Below are positions 12,787-48,600 of a stretch of DNA of 64,000 bases, one piece after another. This stretch comes from Baylisascaris procyonis (lineage: Eukaryota; Nematoda; Chromadorea; Rhabditida; Ascarididae). The position numbers and the translations under genes are program-made. Numbering within the stretch: position 1 is the first letter of the stretch; the number at the start of each line of letters is the position of its first letter. The stretch covers positions 1,054,001-1,118,000 of the forward strand of contig JAZARR010000174.1 of the NCBI GenBank assembly GCA_037389465.1. The letters are read 5' to 3'. A model generated the notes under the pieces. It did not search any database. It had not been told where the DNA came from and saw only the letters and a program-made list of their open reading frames with translations.

Positions 12787-14174
12787 AATGATCTATGAAA
12801 ATAATATTAAAAAATTAGAAAAAAACGGAGAACAATGAAAGGAAGGGAAACGATATGAAGAGGCCACACACTGTCTCACAGCGACGGCGACTATCTCACT
12901 TAAATATTGACAAATAAATATCAATAAAGCACTCCCCATCAACTGGCTATGTTCACAGCCGATAATTTGAAGCATTTCACTTCCGGCTACGTAAACTTTG
13001 TTTGATACCTGATGGGTATGAAAGAATAGGGATCCATCAAGAGAGGGGTCTATAAAAGTGTTTAATATCTTATTCACTCATTAACGTTAGCGCTTTCCTT
13101 GATATCCATACGTGTCTCATCAAAAGAACTCCAAACATAGCAACAGAATGCAGTAGTCCAGAAGGATATTCCCATATTCTTCTCATTAATCACAAAATTT
13201 CAGATTCAGTTGGGGCTTCAAGATCCCCGAAATATTTAATTAAACGTGAACCGAATGACGATAAGCTTGCACACTAAAAACGGCAAGCAACAAGAACAAA
13301 ACATAAAGCAAACATAACGGAATGTTCACATATACTAAGGCAACACATATCATATAAGGCGAATTGTACAATTATGCACGGCACAAAAAATTGAGTACCA
13401 GTGGACTTTGAAACAATCCAAACAAAATAAGACACCCGACACGTTAAATAAACATCTACGGTACTCTTCGATCGACTTACACCACCAATATTTTTGTTGA
13501 ACAACCGATGATATGAAAAAATAAAATTTATGGCCGTTCACTTCTTACCGAACATTATTACTCAATGAATCAAAATTGGACAATTACTGAAATTCCCAAT
13601 CGGAAATTAGAAGAAGATTTAGCTGAGCCTTGAAAAGTTTCCTCTTCTCTCCTCGCAACATTCGATACCGAAAGTCGTATCAACGCATGAAAGCAACGTT
13701 ATAAACCGGTAATGAGAATATCACATAACAAATAAAATACATCGACGCTTCGTTAATTCAAAAGATATTCATAGTGTAGACACGTTCAAAAAATGAACTG
13801 CGGCAAGAAAATGCATTCTTTGCTCGAATGGGACTGTTTCTCTTCAGAAATAAGGCAGCTATAAGCCTTGGGGAAAACATTTTGATGAATAAATGTGGTA
13901 AGCATCAGAATCTACTAACAATATCTGTCCAGTACCTGACAGCACACCGCGGCAGAGATAATGAGCTGACAAGGTGATATGATGATTAAATGAGCCTAAC
14001 CCTGGTTGGAAGAAGGCGGTTGGTTGTGGTCTTTGCAGCTGTAAACGAAAGGTTGTGATTTCAAAGGATTCAGAAATCAGACGCGATGGAACTGAGTACT
14101 GAAAACATATCCCTGCAAACAAATGAAATAATTGAGGATGACGAAGTAACGAAGCATCCCGCTGCAAACTGAAT

Positions 14175-36301
<22,127 letters not shown>

Positions 36302-39300
36302 TTTGGATTCACATCCGCCGATTCCTCCAGAACAGTGTATAGAGAAGAAGAGAGAAATGTATAAGCAGTCTGCTTGAAATGCCAAATAGGAGCCTTGCTT
36401 TACAAATCCTGACAAAAATATTTGTCATTAAACGAGGTGAACTATAAAAACTACGGCTTGTGCAAAAAGCGATGCTAAAATATATCTGAGTTAAAAAAAT
36501 TTTTGACTTAAATGAACAACGCTAACATTCAAGTCAGTAAGCAGTGAAATTGTGGAGTTGCATGTTTGCTGTCAGAGACATCAAACTACACAGCAGTCCC
36601 AATCGGCATTACTTTTCTTACTCACTGAACAAGAGTTGAGGATGAAACGAGAAAAAGCCACTCTTGTACCGAATAGGTCACCCACTTAGGAGATTATACC
36701 GCCGCCACTAATTAGCGGACTCAACCAGTGCTCCCCTGCCCCTAACTGAGAGTTTCAACCAGAGCCCCTACTATGTCATCCCACTATATCAATAGTGACA
36801 TATCAAAATCAACTAGCAAGGACATGCTCTCTAATATCACATTTAACTAGGCGAATGAAAAACTAACATTACACAAATCTATAAAAATTTGATTCACTGG
36901 CCGGCAGATTATCAATCCCACTAAAAAATGAACATTGACGCCTTAATATCCTAAATTTTAGAGGCGGAAAAGTGAAGTTCCAACAGATTCTCAACCCTCG
37001 AAGAATATATATCCGCCCTCCGACAAACCGAAGGAAACTTAACCCCTTCAGCCTCTATTTGCCCATCTGTAAAATGGCACTCAATTCCAAGCGGCGATTC
37101 ATAGGCTCCCCTCTCAGAACTGTGAGGATGAGTATGGAGGGAAACGTTCGCTTCAAATGGAAAAGCCCTATATCCCGATTTTGACCGCGATCAATTCATC
37201 GCTATCGCTGTAGTGATCATTCAGGTGATCTCTCTTTCAACCTCATCTATTCATTTAATATCATTCATATATACTCAGATAAATCAGGTTACTCCATTCA
37301 AAAATCGAATTCTCCCATTAAAGTGAACTAAAAATAAGGAGCAGCAATATAAAGAGAAAGTTGCAAGTATGCATTGGCATCCATAAATCATAGAGGTAAT
37401 ACAATTGGCTAAATGCATTCATGACGACTGTTATAAAGAAATATATGTATAAGCCACAATACTGTACCTTTCATCATCGAACAATGAACTGACTACTGCA
37501 AAAGTTCCAACTGAGATTGCATTCTATAGCACTTTCTTATGAATGTTTCATCTCTTACAATTGAGAATGTTAATAAAAATGCAGTAAAGTCAACAAGCAG
37601 ACAACTCTTTCAATAAATTCGATATATTTGCATACTGTCAATGAAGGCTAATATAAAAAATTTCCTATGTAAATACTGTAATGACGCAATTACTGTCAAA
37701 CATTATTTCTGCATCTCACTCTTTACACATATCCTCCATTTCCTTGAAAAACAACACTGATTAAAATGTTGAAAACGTTAGAAAAATAAACATGCTCTAC
37801 ACATGCAAAACACTCATGGATATTTGCATATATATGAACACTCATAAATACGTATTTTTATAGAATACATTTGTGCATAATGTAACATAGTTCTACGTAT
37901 ACGAGTGGAAATACAAATAATGTACTTCTATTATACATAAGCACTGCATGGCGACTTTAAATAAATATGGATTATACAGCATACACATATGTAAAGAACG
38001 AATATGATGGACAAAATTGAAATGATCAAGAATTAGCGAAGATACCAAATGAACAAAAGGATAGCAAACGAAGATGTCTCTCATGATCGTGATGTTTCGT
38101 TACTCTTAACTAATAAGATAACAAAGTAACGGTGAGGTGTGGTGTATACTTCGAAATGTTATAAATGATTTAGAAATTTTTGAATATACTGAGTGACAGC
38201 ATAGAAGAGAGATTTCTGCAACACTATTTTCATCGACAACCTCTCTGCTCTCTCTGAGCATAAAAAGTCGAATTGCATGAACACAGCATTCATCTTGGAA
38301 TGAATGATTTTTTATATTCTCTCCTTTAAAACCCTTTCATTTTCCATTTTTCAGTATCCTACCAGCATCATAACACAGAAACGGAATTCTCTGGATTTGC
38401 CTTTACATGTTATATTTAACACATCTAAACAGACTTAGAACAAGGACCAACGGGCAAAGAGAAAAGCAAGTTTCATAGCTGAAAATGATTGGACTCAAGG
38501 GAAATAGCAAAGGATGGCAGGATAACTATCTAGCTATTTTCAGATGATATGCAAAGAAAACAATGCAGGGGATCAGGGAAAGAAAAATTCGTAAAGGAAG
38601 CCGTGATCTCGTACCGATAGACTCTCATCCTCCTTCGAAAAGTTTTGCTTTATTTTTTTATGAAAATATCAGAGAAATGAATAAGTTTATCCAATGAACG
38701 CAAATCTTCAACAACAAACCCTTCAGCCTCTTTATATAGAGCATTAATTGAGTGATCGAAACAAATGTCAAATAAAATTGCACAACGCGTTGAATATAAG
38801 AATAGCGCTTATATGGGTGAGTAGCATCTACTACAATGATGAGTTCTGTTCAAAATGCCTATTTATACCTTCGAGATTTCATAAATAAAACAAACTGAAA
38901 TTGAAAAAAAAACGTATATTTATTGAAAGGACACCGCAATTATGTCATAAGAAACGGCAATTCGTCTTGCGGTGTTGACAACCGTAACACGATTTTAATC
39001 AGTGAAATAAAATTGCTCAAATCGCTCACATTCACAAAAATCAACCGCTGATTATTCATATTACGATGGCGTCCCCTTTAAAGACACAAATTGGTTGGAA
39101 ATTAAAATGTCATACATCAAGTAGGAGGGAACATAAAATAGTTGATGAATATATCAATTTATTACTCATATTTGATATCTAATTTATTCAAATATATCAA
39201 TTTATTCATAAAATCATATTTAAAGAATAGTTGATGAATATAGCGATTACGTTGACTTAAAAATGAAGAAAATTTATTTGAATAACTTTAAACTGAATTT

Positions 39301-40245
39301 AGAAAAAATAAAACAACTAGTGAATTGAGAGATGTTGTAATATTCTTCTGCATTCCCTTCCCTAGCAGTGTTAATGTGAAATAACAGATAGTATTCAACT
39401 TAACGAAATCGTTCATTATAGATACGATTATAATTATCGCATATAGAACGTTTTTTAGCATCATACACAGATTAGCTGCTAAGAAATATTAAATTGAAAA
39501 TTCCTTTAAAGGAAAGGGGGAACTAATGATTCATCTTAAAGAATGACGTGAATAAGAGAAGACCATAATGGACATAAACGAAGTAACATTCAAATACGAT
39601 ATCAAATACACGATGAATTAATCGCTTATTTTGAGCTCTAAAATGCTCTCTGCCATGTTTCATACTGGTGGCTGCAAGGACTAACGAACTTGAAAAGTAC
39701 AATGTCTGTAAATGGCTTATTTGGTAAGAAGGTTCTGCAGTGAAACTTTTTGCTCTGGATCGATTCACAGATAAAAAAGAATTGGAAATCACATTAAAGT
39801 GATCAGTTCACCTCGCAAAGGTATTATTGAATAAGTCGAAAAATCAACGCTTCTGCTTTCTTCTCAGAGAAAATTTCAAAGAATCATAAAAATCCCTCCA
39901 TCATTAACATCAAACGAATCAAATATTGCTCATGATGAAGCAAAATACTAGAATATTCAACTACAGTCGATACATTATTCGTTTACAAAATTTTGAGGCA
40001 TTACTTGATGCAGTGAATTATTACTGGCAGCCACTAATATTCCCTCAATGTGACTTTAAAAACTTTGAAAAAGGGTTAACAATTTCATCCATGCTTATTA
40101 AATAAATAACGAAAATCTTTTACATCCTATTATGATTAGGAGAAAATTAAGCTCAACTCCAAGTTTAATCATATTCCGTTTGGCCCGTAAAAATTTCCCA
40201 TATGCTGAGCTTAATCAAGCTTAACTATTCACAAGTTTTCACAGG

Positions 40246-40429
40246 CAACTTCCATTACGGTCTTCGAGTTTTGAATGAAAAACTGAAAAGGGGCGACCTT
40301 AAAGTTAGCGAGGAATGCCCAGACTCGATTTCGACATGCACAGAGGACGACGAGGCGTTTTCGACGCATCCTGATTGTCAGTCAATCTGTTCACGGTTCA
40401 GTGACAAGACATATGCCGCAAGGGTCAGC
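40246..40429 (+). CDS. Candidate internal exon, unassigned
   Basis: Acceptor agttttcacag, then an open frame encoding NFHYGLRVLNEKLKRGDLKV and an acidic, cysteine-containing Ser/Thr-rich stretch (ECPDSISTCTEDDE), to a possible donor ctaagg-like site gtcagc near 40430; the frame closes at 40463-40465. Minus-strand frames here are broken early. It looks like a real exon of a plus-strand gene, but no partner exons were found within several kb. Borders are uncertain by a few codons. Confidence 0.35.
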
Positions 40430-40922
40430 ATGACGGTCAGCGGGTGGGGTTGGGTAGGCGAGTAGCGCTCTAATGATGTCACCAAAATGACTTACCAAAC
40501 AGCTGGCACAACTACCGCGTCGCATCATTATTCACAGAAAACAGATGCGGTGCTGCATCAGCAGAATCGTTCACGTTTTTTCATGACAGCAATAACCATA
40601 TATGCGTGCAGTCTTAACTACTGCATAACCATAATTAAGAACAACACATGTGGTGCAACCGTCAACATATAACTTCAGGTGATGGGGAACTAAATGAAGA
40701 GCAAGATGAATGACACTTATGGAGGATGCAAACTTGTTTGCCGATTGGGCGATTATGTCAGTGATTGTTGAATGATGCCTTGCTAAAGATGCAAATTTAC
40801 TTGCTGAAGAAGCTAAGAACAATTAGAACCGCTGAGCAGGATTCAGTATGCAAATACGTAGGTACATGGACGTAACTGCACAAGCACAGACAAGCCCGAG
40901 TACAGTCACCAAGATCTCGATG

Positions 40923-40925
<3 letters not shown>

Positions 40926-40963
<38 letters not shown>
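40926..40963. repeat. (TA)n microsatellite
   Basis: An uninterrupted TA tract of about 38 bases just beyond the last recognised minus-strand exon (41235-41010). Confidence 0.95.
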
Positions 40964-40965
<2 letters not shown>

Positions 40966-41009
40966 CAAAGCATTTCTGCCCATGAAATGCTTCCTAAACA
41001 CTAAATTAC

Positions 41010-42575
41010 CTGAAAATTTTTCAAATAAATGGACAACTTGGCAGCTGTCCATTTTCTTTCACTGTTTCGACCGCGTGGGCGATGAAGGAAGGAATGAAAG
41101 AGGATGGGGTGTAACTTCTCCAGAAATAATGTCAGTGGCCATTCTCCCAAAAAATCAAATTTTCCATATACTGCAGTAGACACTATCTCATTGTGATGCA
41201 TGTTATTTGTGAGAACCAGCTGCCTCTCTCCGTATCTGCATCATGCAACCACATGAAGTTAACAAGGTAATACAAGGAACGTCCTTTTCGAATGATCGAA
41301 AATTTCGACACATCGTTGGTGTTAGCTCAACAACACTCAAACCCTTCCCCAAGTCGCCTTACAATTTTTTGCCAGAGCTCATACTAAACAAATCGAGAGG
41401 GGCGTAGTGAGCAGACATAATGACCAATCTGTGCCCCACAAGTTAAGCGACGGTGAGCAATCTGTGCCCTACAAGTTAAGCGACAGTGACCAACCTGTGC
41501 CCTACAAATTAAGCGACAGTGACCAATCTGTGCCCTACAAGTTAAGCGACAGTGACCAATCTGTGCCCTACAAGTTAAGCGACAGTGACCAATCTGTGCC
41601 CTACAAGTTAAGCGACAGTGACCAATCTGTGCCCTACAAATTAGGCGACAGTGACCAATCTGTGCCCTACAAATTAAGCGACAGTGACCAATCTGTGCCC
41701 TACAAGTTAAGCGACACTTTCATCCAAAATAACTGTGGTTATAAAGTCTAGTAAACATATAAAAATATATTTATAAACGTTCACAATATAATAATACTAA
41801 CCTAGTGTGAACGGTCCAAATATAAATACAGAAATAAAAATTTATACAAATGTGAACAAGTTAATGAGCAAATAATAAATAAATATGTGCGACAAACGTC
41901 GATCACACCTGTGACTAGAATTATTCACAAGCAAAAATCGTGGCAACGATATTGGCAACAGGTGTCAGCAATAATTAAAAGCATGAATTGTGGGGGTGTG
42001 GAACTGTCCTCCGATGCTGAGAAGATGATGCAGAGGAAATGTATGCTGTTATAAACCGCTTTGGATGCCCTACGGGCAATATTATATAGAGGATTGCAAG
42101 AAAAAACTAATTTGGAAGTTCATCGCCGCAGATAAATATGTAAATTTATCAAATGTTAGAGAATTGTATATTTGAGCGCACTTTCAAACATCGATTATTC
42201 TTCCCCTTGTCCACCTCACTCCAAACAAATCGACATCTGCTTATCTGATGACTCCAAGATGAGGGAGACGCAAGGTGGGGAAGAGGGGAGAGAAGATGCG
42301 AGGGAGAGAGAAAACTTTTCAAATCAAAAGTTTAAAAGTGCAATGGGTTGTGGTTCCCGTATCGATATCTCCAAAACAAACTGAATTATGGAATCGCTGA
42401 CGCAAGATAGATCAAACGAAGACGCAGCAAAATTTAGAAGTTTTACTGCACCTCATATATGCATGCAGAAATCGATTTTCGATCTCACTCCCTTCATTTT
42501 TTCCTTTACATTCCTTATTATTCTCTCTTTCGATGCAACTTTTTTTCGAGGCAGTCGTGACTCAGCCCAAAACCC

Positions 42576-42620
<45 letters not shown>

Positions 42621-45600
42621 AATGCGCCCAATACTTCGTTTCATCTAAAAATTCTCAAGACGGAAAAAATTTTTTGTAAATTGAGAAAAAAATTATAACG
42701 AGAACGAAAGAAAAAATGTGTTAAAATTAGGAGAACTCAATGGAAAACAATAAACGCTCTTATAAAGAAGGAAATAAAATTCGGTATTGCGAAAAATAAA
42801 TCAAACTAAACGAGGGACTTCCCAAGTGCACAAATTTTAATGAATCCTTTTTAGGTGAATTTCAACTACATCACCCCACAATGGCTCTACTCCTCCCCTT
42901 CTTATAATCTTTAAAAAACCTTTCTCATCCCTCCCACCCCCCTCTCCCATCTTCCGCCTGATCATCCATCTCTTATTATTTTGAAAAAAGATTTTTTATG
43001 CAGCAACAGCAACACCTGACTGAAGTAAAGTAGCAACTGATATAACCTAGTGGATTGATGTCCTGGAAAATATAGCCTGTACAATTGCTGCGGTCTCCAT
43101 CCGCTGAATCCTTCAGGGTAAAAAATTTCACCAAGAGATCGGCGTCGTTAAGATTAATGAGCAGACGATATTCAGAAACAGATGGGTCACAGAGGTCATG
43201 CTGTGGGAGATCCGAGTTCTCAAGAGATGACTAGCGGACGACTACAGGATAAAAGTTTTCGGGACGAAACCATGATTACTTGTCACCGATTCGTTCTACT
43301 TCGCCCGATGATACTATCTTTCCGATGAGTAGAAGCCAATACTCTTCGGGTGTTGAGTAGCAGTGTACAAATCTTTTAAATGCCCTCGGTGCTATCTTAT
43401 AATCCACACTGGTATTCAGAAAAGATGTTTAGTTCACCTTTTGCATAAATGTGCTATTTACTATAGCGATCCGAATCGCAGCAATCTGTTTACTCCAAAA
43501 TACCTCAACTTTATTTCAATCATCTTATGCACTCTCCTCTAACCTAGTTTCATTATAGTTAATGAATTAAAGAATCGATCATAACTACCTAAAATCTTTC
43601 TTCAACAGTTTTAATTTTCCATCTTCTCTGCAAATCAATCTTATTTTTTTGAAAACAGCATTTTTATTTGATCTCGATAAAAAAAAATCAGAAACGAACC
43701 GCATAATGATTGGCGTCAATCATTCGATGGATCCCATCTTTGTCACGTCCTCTAATCCTTACACTCTCTCTGTCCTTTTCTTTTCCTCTTCGAGAGCCGA
43801 ACATCGAGTCGAACTATAAAACAACTCTTTTCACTAATTCAACATTTTAATATAATTTATTAATTTAACGAGGAAATAATTATCGCATTAACTTTTAGTG
43901 ACCAACTGACCACAACATCCGATAAAAATTTGCTGATGTTAGCAGCATTGAGTACAAATATTGGACTCATTCATCGTTACACTTACAAGATTATTGACAT
44001 TTCTCGCGTGTAGAATATGACAAAAAAAAATTTCATATCTTGTTGAGCGTTTTCAATATTTCCCTCAGAAATCTTATCTAAATTTGGAATGCGATCCCGT
44101 CATGCATTACGAGTAGCTTTTTGTTTTTGAGATTCTGAGGAGACGTGAAGGGCAAAATAAGTTCAATACTCGTATTTATCGCATTGTCTTTCTCTCCTTA
44201 GATAATACCACCATCAAAATTTGAGAATAAAACTTCCGATCCTCAGATGAAGCCGAAATGATTGCAAGAGCAATCAGCAATTCACACAAAGGTATACTCA
44301 AGAGAAGAGGTGTGCTTATTGAATAAACAACAATAATGCTCACCACATTGGCCATTATGTCAAAATAGAAGAGGAAGTAAGATGTCATGAAAACTTTCGC
44401 TGAAACTATTTAGCCAGGAGGCAGTCTCTCTTACAACCTTATCATATCAACTCCACTCTTGCCTTAATACTACAAGCCGAACGGCTCTTAACCTGAAAAT
44501 GTTTCATCTATTACAAGAACACATTTACAGTAACACTCACCAAGCACAACGAACAGCACTGCACCATTGCACACCCACTGCTATGTTGTTGCAATGATGC
44601 TAGACCCGAAAATATACCCCGAAAGGAATGTCACACACAAACGTCTTGCGGCTTACATCCTTCGCATATGATCTGCATTTGCATAACACTCAACAAACTT
44701 GCGCGGAAAATGCCGATCATTGTGTATTAATATTGTACTTTGATGTTTGTTCATTAGCAGAAGGAGATTGATTTTATTTGTTTGCTCATGTGAAAGAGCC
44801 CTCATATGCTCCTTTTTGCTCTTCATTGCAGATCAACAAATCATAGATCTGCGAATTATCCGATCAATAAATCAGAGAAATTTTATATTATGGACTTTAC
44901 TCGTAATGAAACAATAATGCTCCATATAGTGTGATATCTTTTCACCTTACATATATGAAACAAGCACTTCTCAGACGAACAGAATACTGACTGTCCAAAA
45001 CGCGGAGTGGACAAATCCCCGATTGTATATAACGTCGAACCGCCGACTACTCAAAAACACCGACAGAGATTAAATGTTTGAGATCAAAATAAAATAAAAG
45101 CTTGAGGCCGATAAGGATGGCATGTATTGTTGATGCGATTTTGGAAGTAAACAGATGTAAACATGATGAAAGTAGATTCAGCCAGATTTGAGGAAGATTC
45201 GCATTTCGAATCGCTGAAAAAGTTTTTTTTTTTTTTTTCAGTTTTCCTTGTTAACACATTAGCGGAAAGAATATAAGACTATCGATGTGAATCGCAACGT
45301 CGTTTGCAATTAACTTTTCCAAATTTTCGACTCTGTAAAACTTTTGCTTACTCGGATATCTTTGGTCACTTCGCAAAGATCATCACAACAAATAGGCTGT
45401 ATTTAATTAAAAAGGAACAAGAAGAAGTTTATGTGCTTTGTCCAACTTTCAATTCATTCAGTGATAACATTCATACTTCTCAGTTTCAATGCTATCAATA
45501 AATGAATGGGAATGCACTATTTTGTATACTTCGATGTGGGTTAACATCCGACAGTGAGCGGAAGCGCATCTAGCTCAAACGCTTTGTGTTCCGAATATAA

Positions 45601-48600
45601 TTGTGCTGGCACAAGAAAACAAACCAAAAACTACGAATGCAAGTAATAAGTGAATGAGCTCGACCTGCTAAAGCTAACTAATATTGAAAGAGAGTAGGAA
45701 GGGACTAAAAATATCCTTTCATCGAGCGGAGGCTGGTCTCTTCCTTCATAAGACCCTATCCGTATCGCTTCACTTTCCGTGCTTCCCTACAACCAACTGC
45801 TCGAAGAGAAATGAAGCAAGAAGGAGTAAATGTATCACAGTCTAAGACGCTATTAAATTATTAGGGAAGATGAAAAGATTGAGGATAAGTCTGCCAAATT
45901 TTAGTTTCTATATACTTTTCGCACATTCCGCTAAAATGCACCATGGCAACATCGCGTCTCTGCGTAACTAACTGTATGTGTATGTTTGTTCGTCGGTAGT
46001 TCCGATTCGCCATCTAGAAAAACGATGGAGATGAAAGTTTGTTTCGAGTAACCTAAAAACAGATGTGAGGAAACAGGCTTTTTCGGATGTTTACGCAAAC
46101 CGTCTGTCAATTAGGAGACGATGGCAGGCACCGTTTTATTCTTTGTAAATATCAACGCGGCAAATAATTGGCCAGGCAAACGAGACTGCAAAAAACGCAC
46201 ATTGTGCCAGCTTTCCTACTTGTTCTTCCACTTTTTTTCATTGAGAAATACAGAAAATGATTTCATTTGCTTTTTTTAAAACACGAAACTTCTTTATTTC
46301 TGCCAATTTTGGATTTCTATATAAAATTCTTTCGCAGGGAAATGACCTGTCATGACCTCAGTCGGAAACTTTGGAAAGGCAACTGCAATGCCTCGAATAC
46401 GACCTAAGTCTAGTGAATTAAAAAGCAGCAGAATAAAGAAACCATGAGGGCACTTCACGTGGCCTCATTTGATGAAAGCGTTTCTTACAAAAACTAATCG
46501 CAGATTACTGCATTACCTCACTAGAACTCAATGATTTTAAATTATCTGTGCTAACAAGTTAATCCTACTACTGGAAGAAATTTTATCGCAGTGATCACTA
46601 CTTTTCACAGTAAAATTTCGGTCAGATGTTATATAGGAATAGTATATAACTTTGTAATATAGGAAAAAACTTTGCGACTCCAATTTTACGACAAAAGGAA
46701 AGAAGATTAATGTATGTAAATGAAGATTATTTCATCTAGCAAACTTTATTCGAAAAGATGGAATTCATGGAATAGTTCATTCTGGACTCCGAGTTAGCAC
46801 TGATAAACTTGACACTAACAAATGGGAGCTTTCTAAAAACAAGTGGGACTTCAATGACCTCAAGGTGTCCCTCTCTCCCTAGCTTCATCCCTCCCCCCTC
46901 CTTACAAGCCTATCGCTCATGAAAAACGCCTCGAATCTTATCCAGTGCAGACTAGAAAATTCGAGAAAGTTCTGCCTAGAGGAAGCGAAGAAAAATTCGA
47001 GAGGCCATTGAAGTGATATCCAAAAAGATAAGCGCAAGCGCTCGCACTATAACATCCACCATCAACGCGTCAGCGATACCGGAAGCGTCAACGAACTGCA
47101 GACGACTATTATGTTCGGTTAGAAAGATACACTCCTTCACCTTTAGTTGTTCTCTATGAAAAATGTGAGAAGTCATTAATTTCACTCAATATTACCTCAT
47201 TAATACTTTTTCACATCTACCTATCATTATTTTTATTGTTCAAATAGGTCGAAAAAGGAATTTTTGTATTTTTCTGATATGAAGAAGTAACAAAAGGGAT
47301 GAGGAATATTGATGTGGTGGAAGTGAGGTGGGGAGAGGGGAGAAAAGGATAGGTAGAATAGCATATCTGACTATCGCTCAGGTTTAGCTCTGTTTAGATA
47401 AAGCGAATTCGTTTCTAACAAAGCGATCAAATAACCAACCCGCGCCACCTTTACAAATTGTCCAGAAATAAATATGAAACAGCTGGCTATCGCTCTCCCT
47501 CAGTCATCCCCCTGCCCCCAATAAATAGAACAGAGAGGGATCAATACAGAAGCAAAATGGTAATCTATGCTCCAATCGCGTATGAGTGATTTCTGATAAA
47601 ATTTTTTGAAGGCCAAATTTCAAGAACGGGGGCAGTGTGAGCATTAAGGGTATATTTGACTAGTTCAAGACAATTTAAGTCAAGAGACCATATTTTTGTT
47701 CGAAAATTTGCGAAATATTCCGTTCTCGTTTGCTTCTTTAAAGCGATATATAGCAGAGAAGAGGATGAAGCCCCTCTCCTTTTCAGTAACGATTTTCTGC
47801 ACGATGTGACGGACTTTATATAGGATGTTGCGAACTCCCCAGCAGCATTGGCTCATGAGACCTGTTCTGTTATGAGATGCTCAAAAATATGTTTACTTTG
47901 CATTTTACTTTGTCTCCAAGATACAACTGTTTCAAAGGAAGTACGTGAAATGCTACATCAAAGCCTGTTATGCTCATCAACTAGATAGAAACTTGATTGT
48001 TATATATCAGCACTCACCTGCAGCTAAGTGAAATATTTCCTCTCAGCAACCAATCGGTTTGCGCCCTTCTTAACGCAACAAACAAAGTTGTTTCACAAGC
48101 ACTGAGAAAACAGACAAGACTGCGCGCGTTCCTCAATAAGGCACACAATGGAGTACAAAATTTATGCAATTGTTGCTCATTGAGAATTTGAAAAACAGGG
48201 CACTAAAAATTTTGCATATATTCCAAGATGCGGACAAATTTTCCATAGTTTATAGCCTCTACGCATCAGCACCGTCATTATATTTATATAATCCCGTTAT
48301 GATGATAAATGTAGACATAAAAAAATAAATGTAAATAATATTTATATCTATACACCATCATAACAGACCATCGTAAATCATTCAACTGACCTGTTTAAAG
48401 TTTTCTTGAAAGTTGTGAAACTGAGCATAGAACATTTTCAGTGTTCCCTAAGGAGCTGTTTGTGTTGACAACTAATTCGCTGCTCTAAACGGGTCGTTAG
48501 CATTCCACAACAAATGTTGTTATTTAGCATTGCTGTCAGAGCACTACTGAAATGTCTGCAAGCAGTATGCATAATAAGCTACTAACAACTTTCATGCACA

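Larger units (their letters stand above)
10683..14174. other. Convergent intergenic region between Epac and the formin
   Basis: Two genes end towards each other across about 3.5 kb. Epac 3' UTR sequence should occupy the left part and formin 3' UTR the right part, but I could not fix either polyadenylation site. Three overlapping ORFs at 11812-12164 on both strands show no family signal. The only coding-like block is at 12542-12786 and is listed separately. Confidence 0.6.
36302..41009. other. Upstream region of the formin and gap before the next gene
   Basis: About 4.7 kb, mostly AT-rich without splice-bounded frames. It should include the formin promoter just right of 36302, but I see no clear core motif. 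The only coding-like block is the candidate plus-strand exon at 40246-40429. The 3' end of the minus-strand gene at 41010 and beyond may also reach into it. Confidence 0.5.

Noticed and set aside
40571..40822. Minus-strand 83-codon frame
   Set aside because: Does not join in phase with exon 41235-41010 and has no family signal; left unassigned.
41422..41718. CRISPR-like array
   Set aside because: Units are directly adjacent without unique spacers and the genome is eukaryotic; it is a minisatellite.
41850..42060. Plus-strand open frame ending KMMQRKCMLL
   Set aside because: It has no clear splice borders and overlaps minus-strand exon 42016-41929, which fits a phase chain.
44176..44388. Hydrophobic 70-codon minus-strand frame resembling membrane segments
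   Set aside because: AT-rich codons read by chance as hydrophobic residues; no receptor motif and no splice-linked neighbours.
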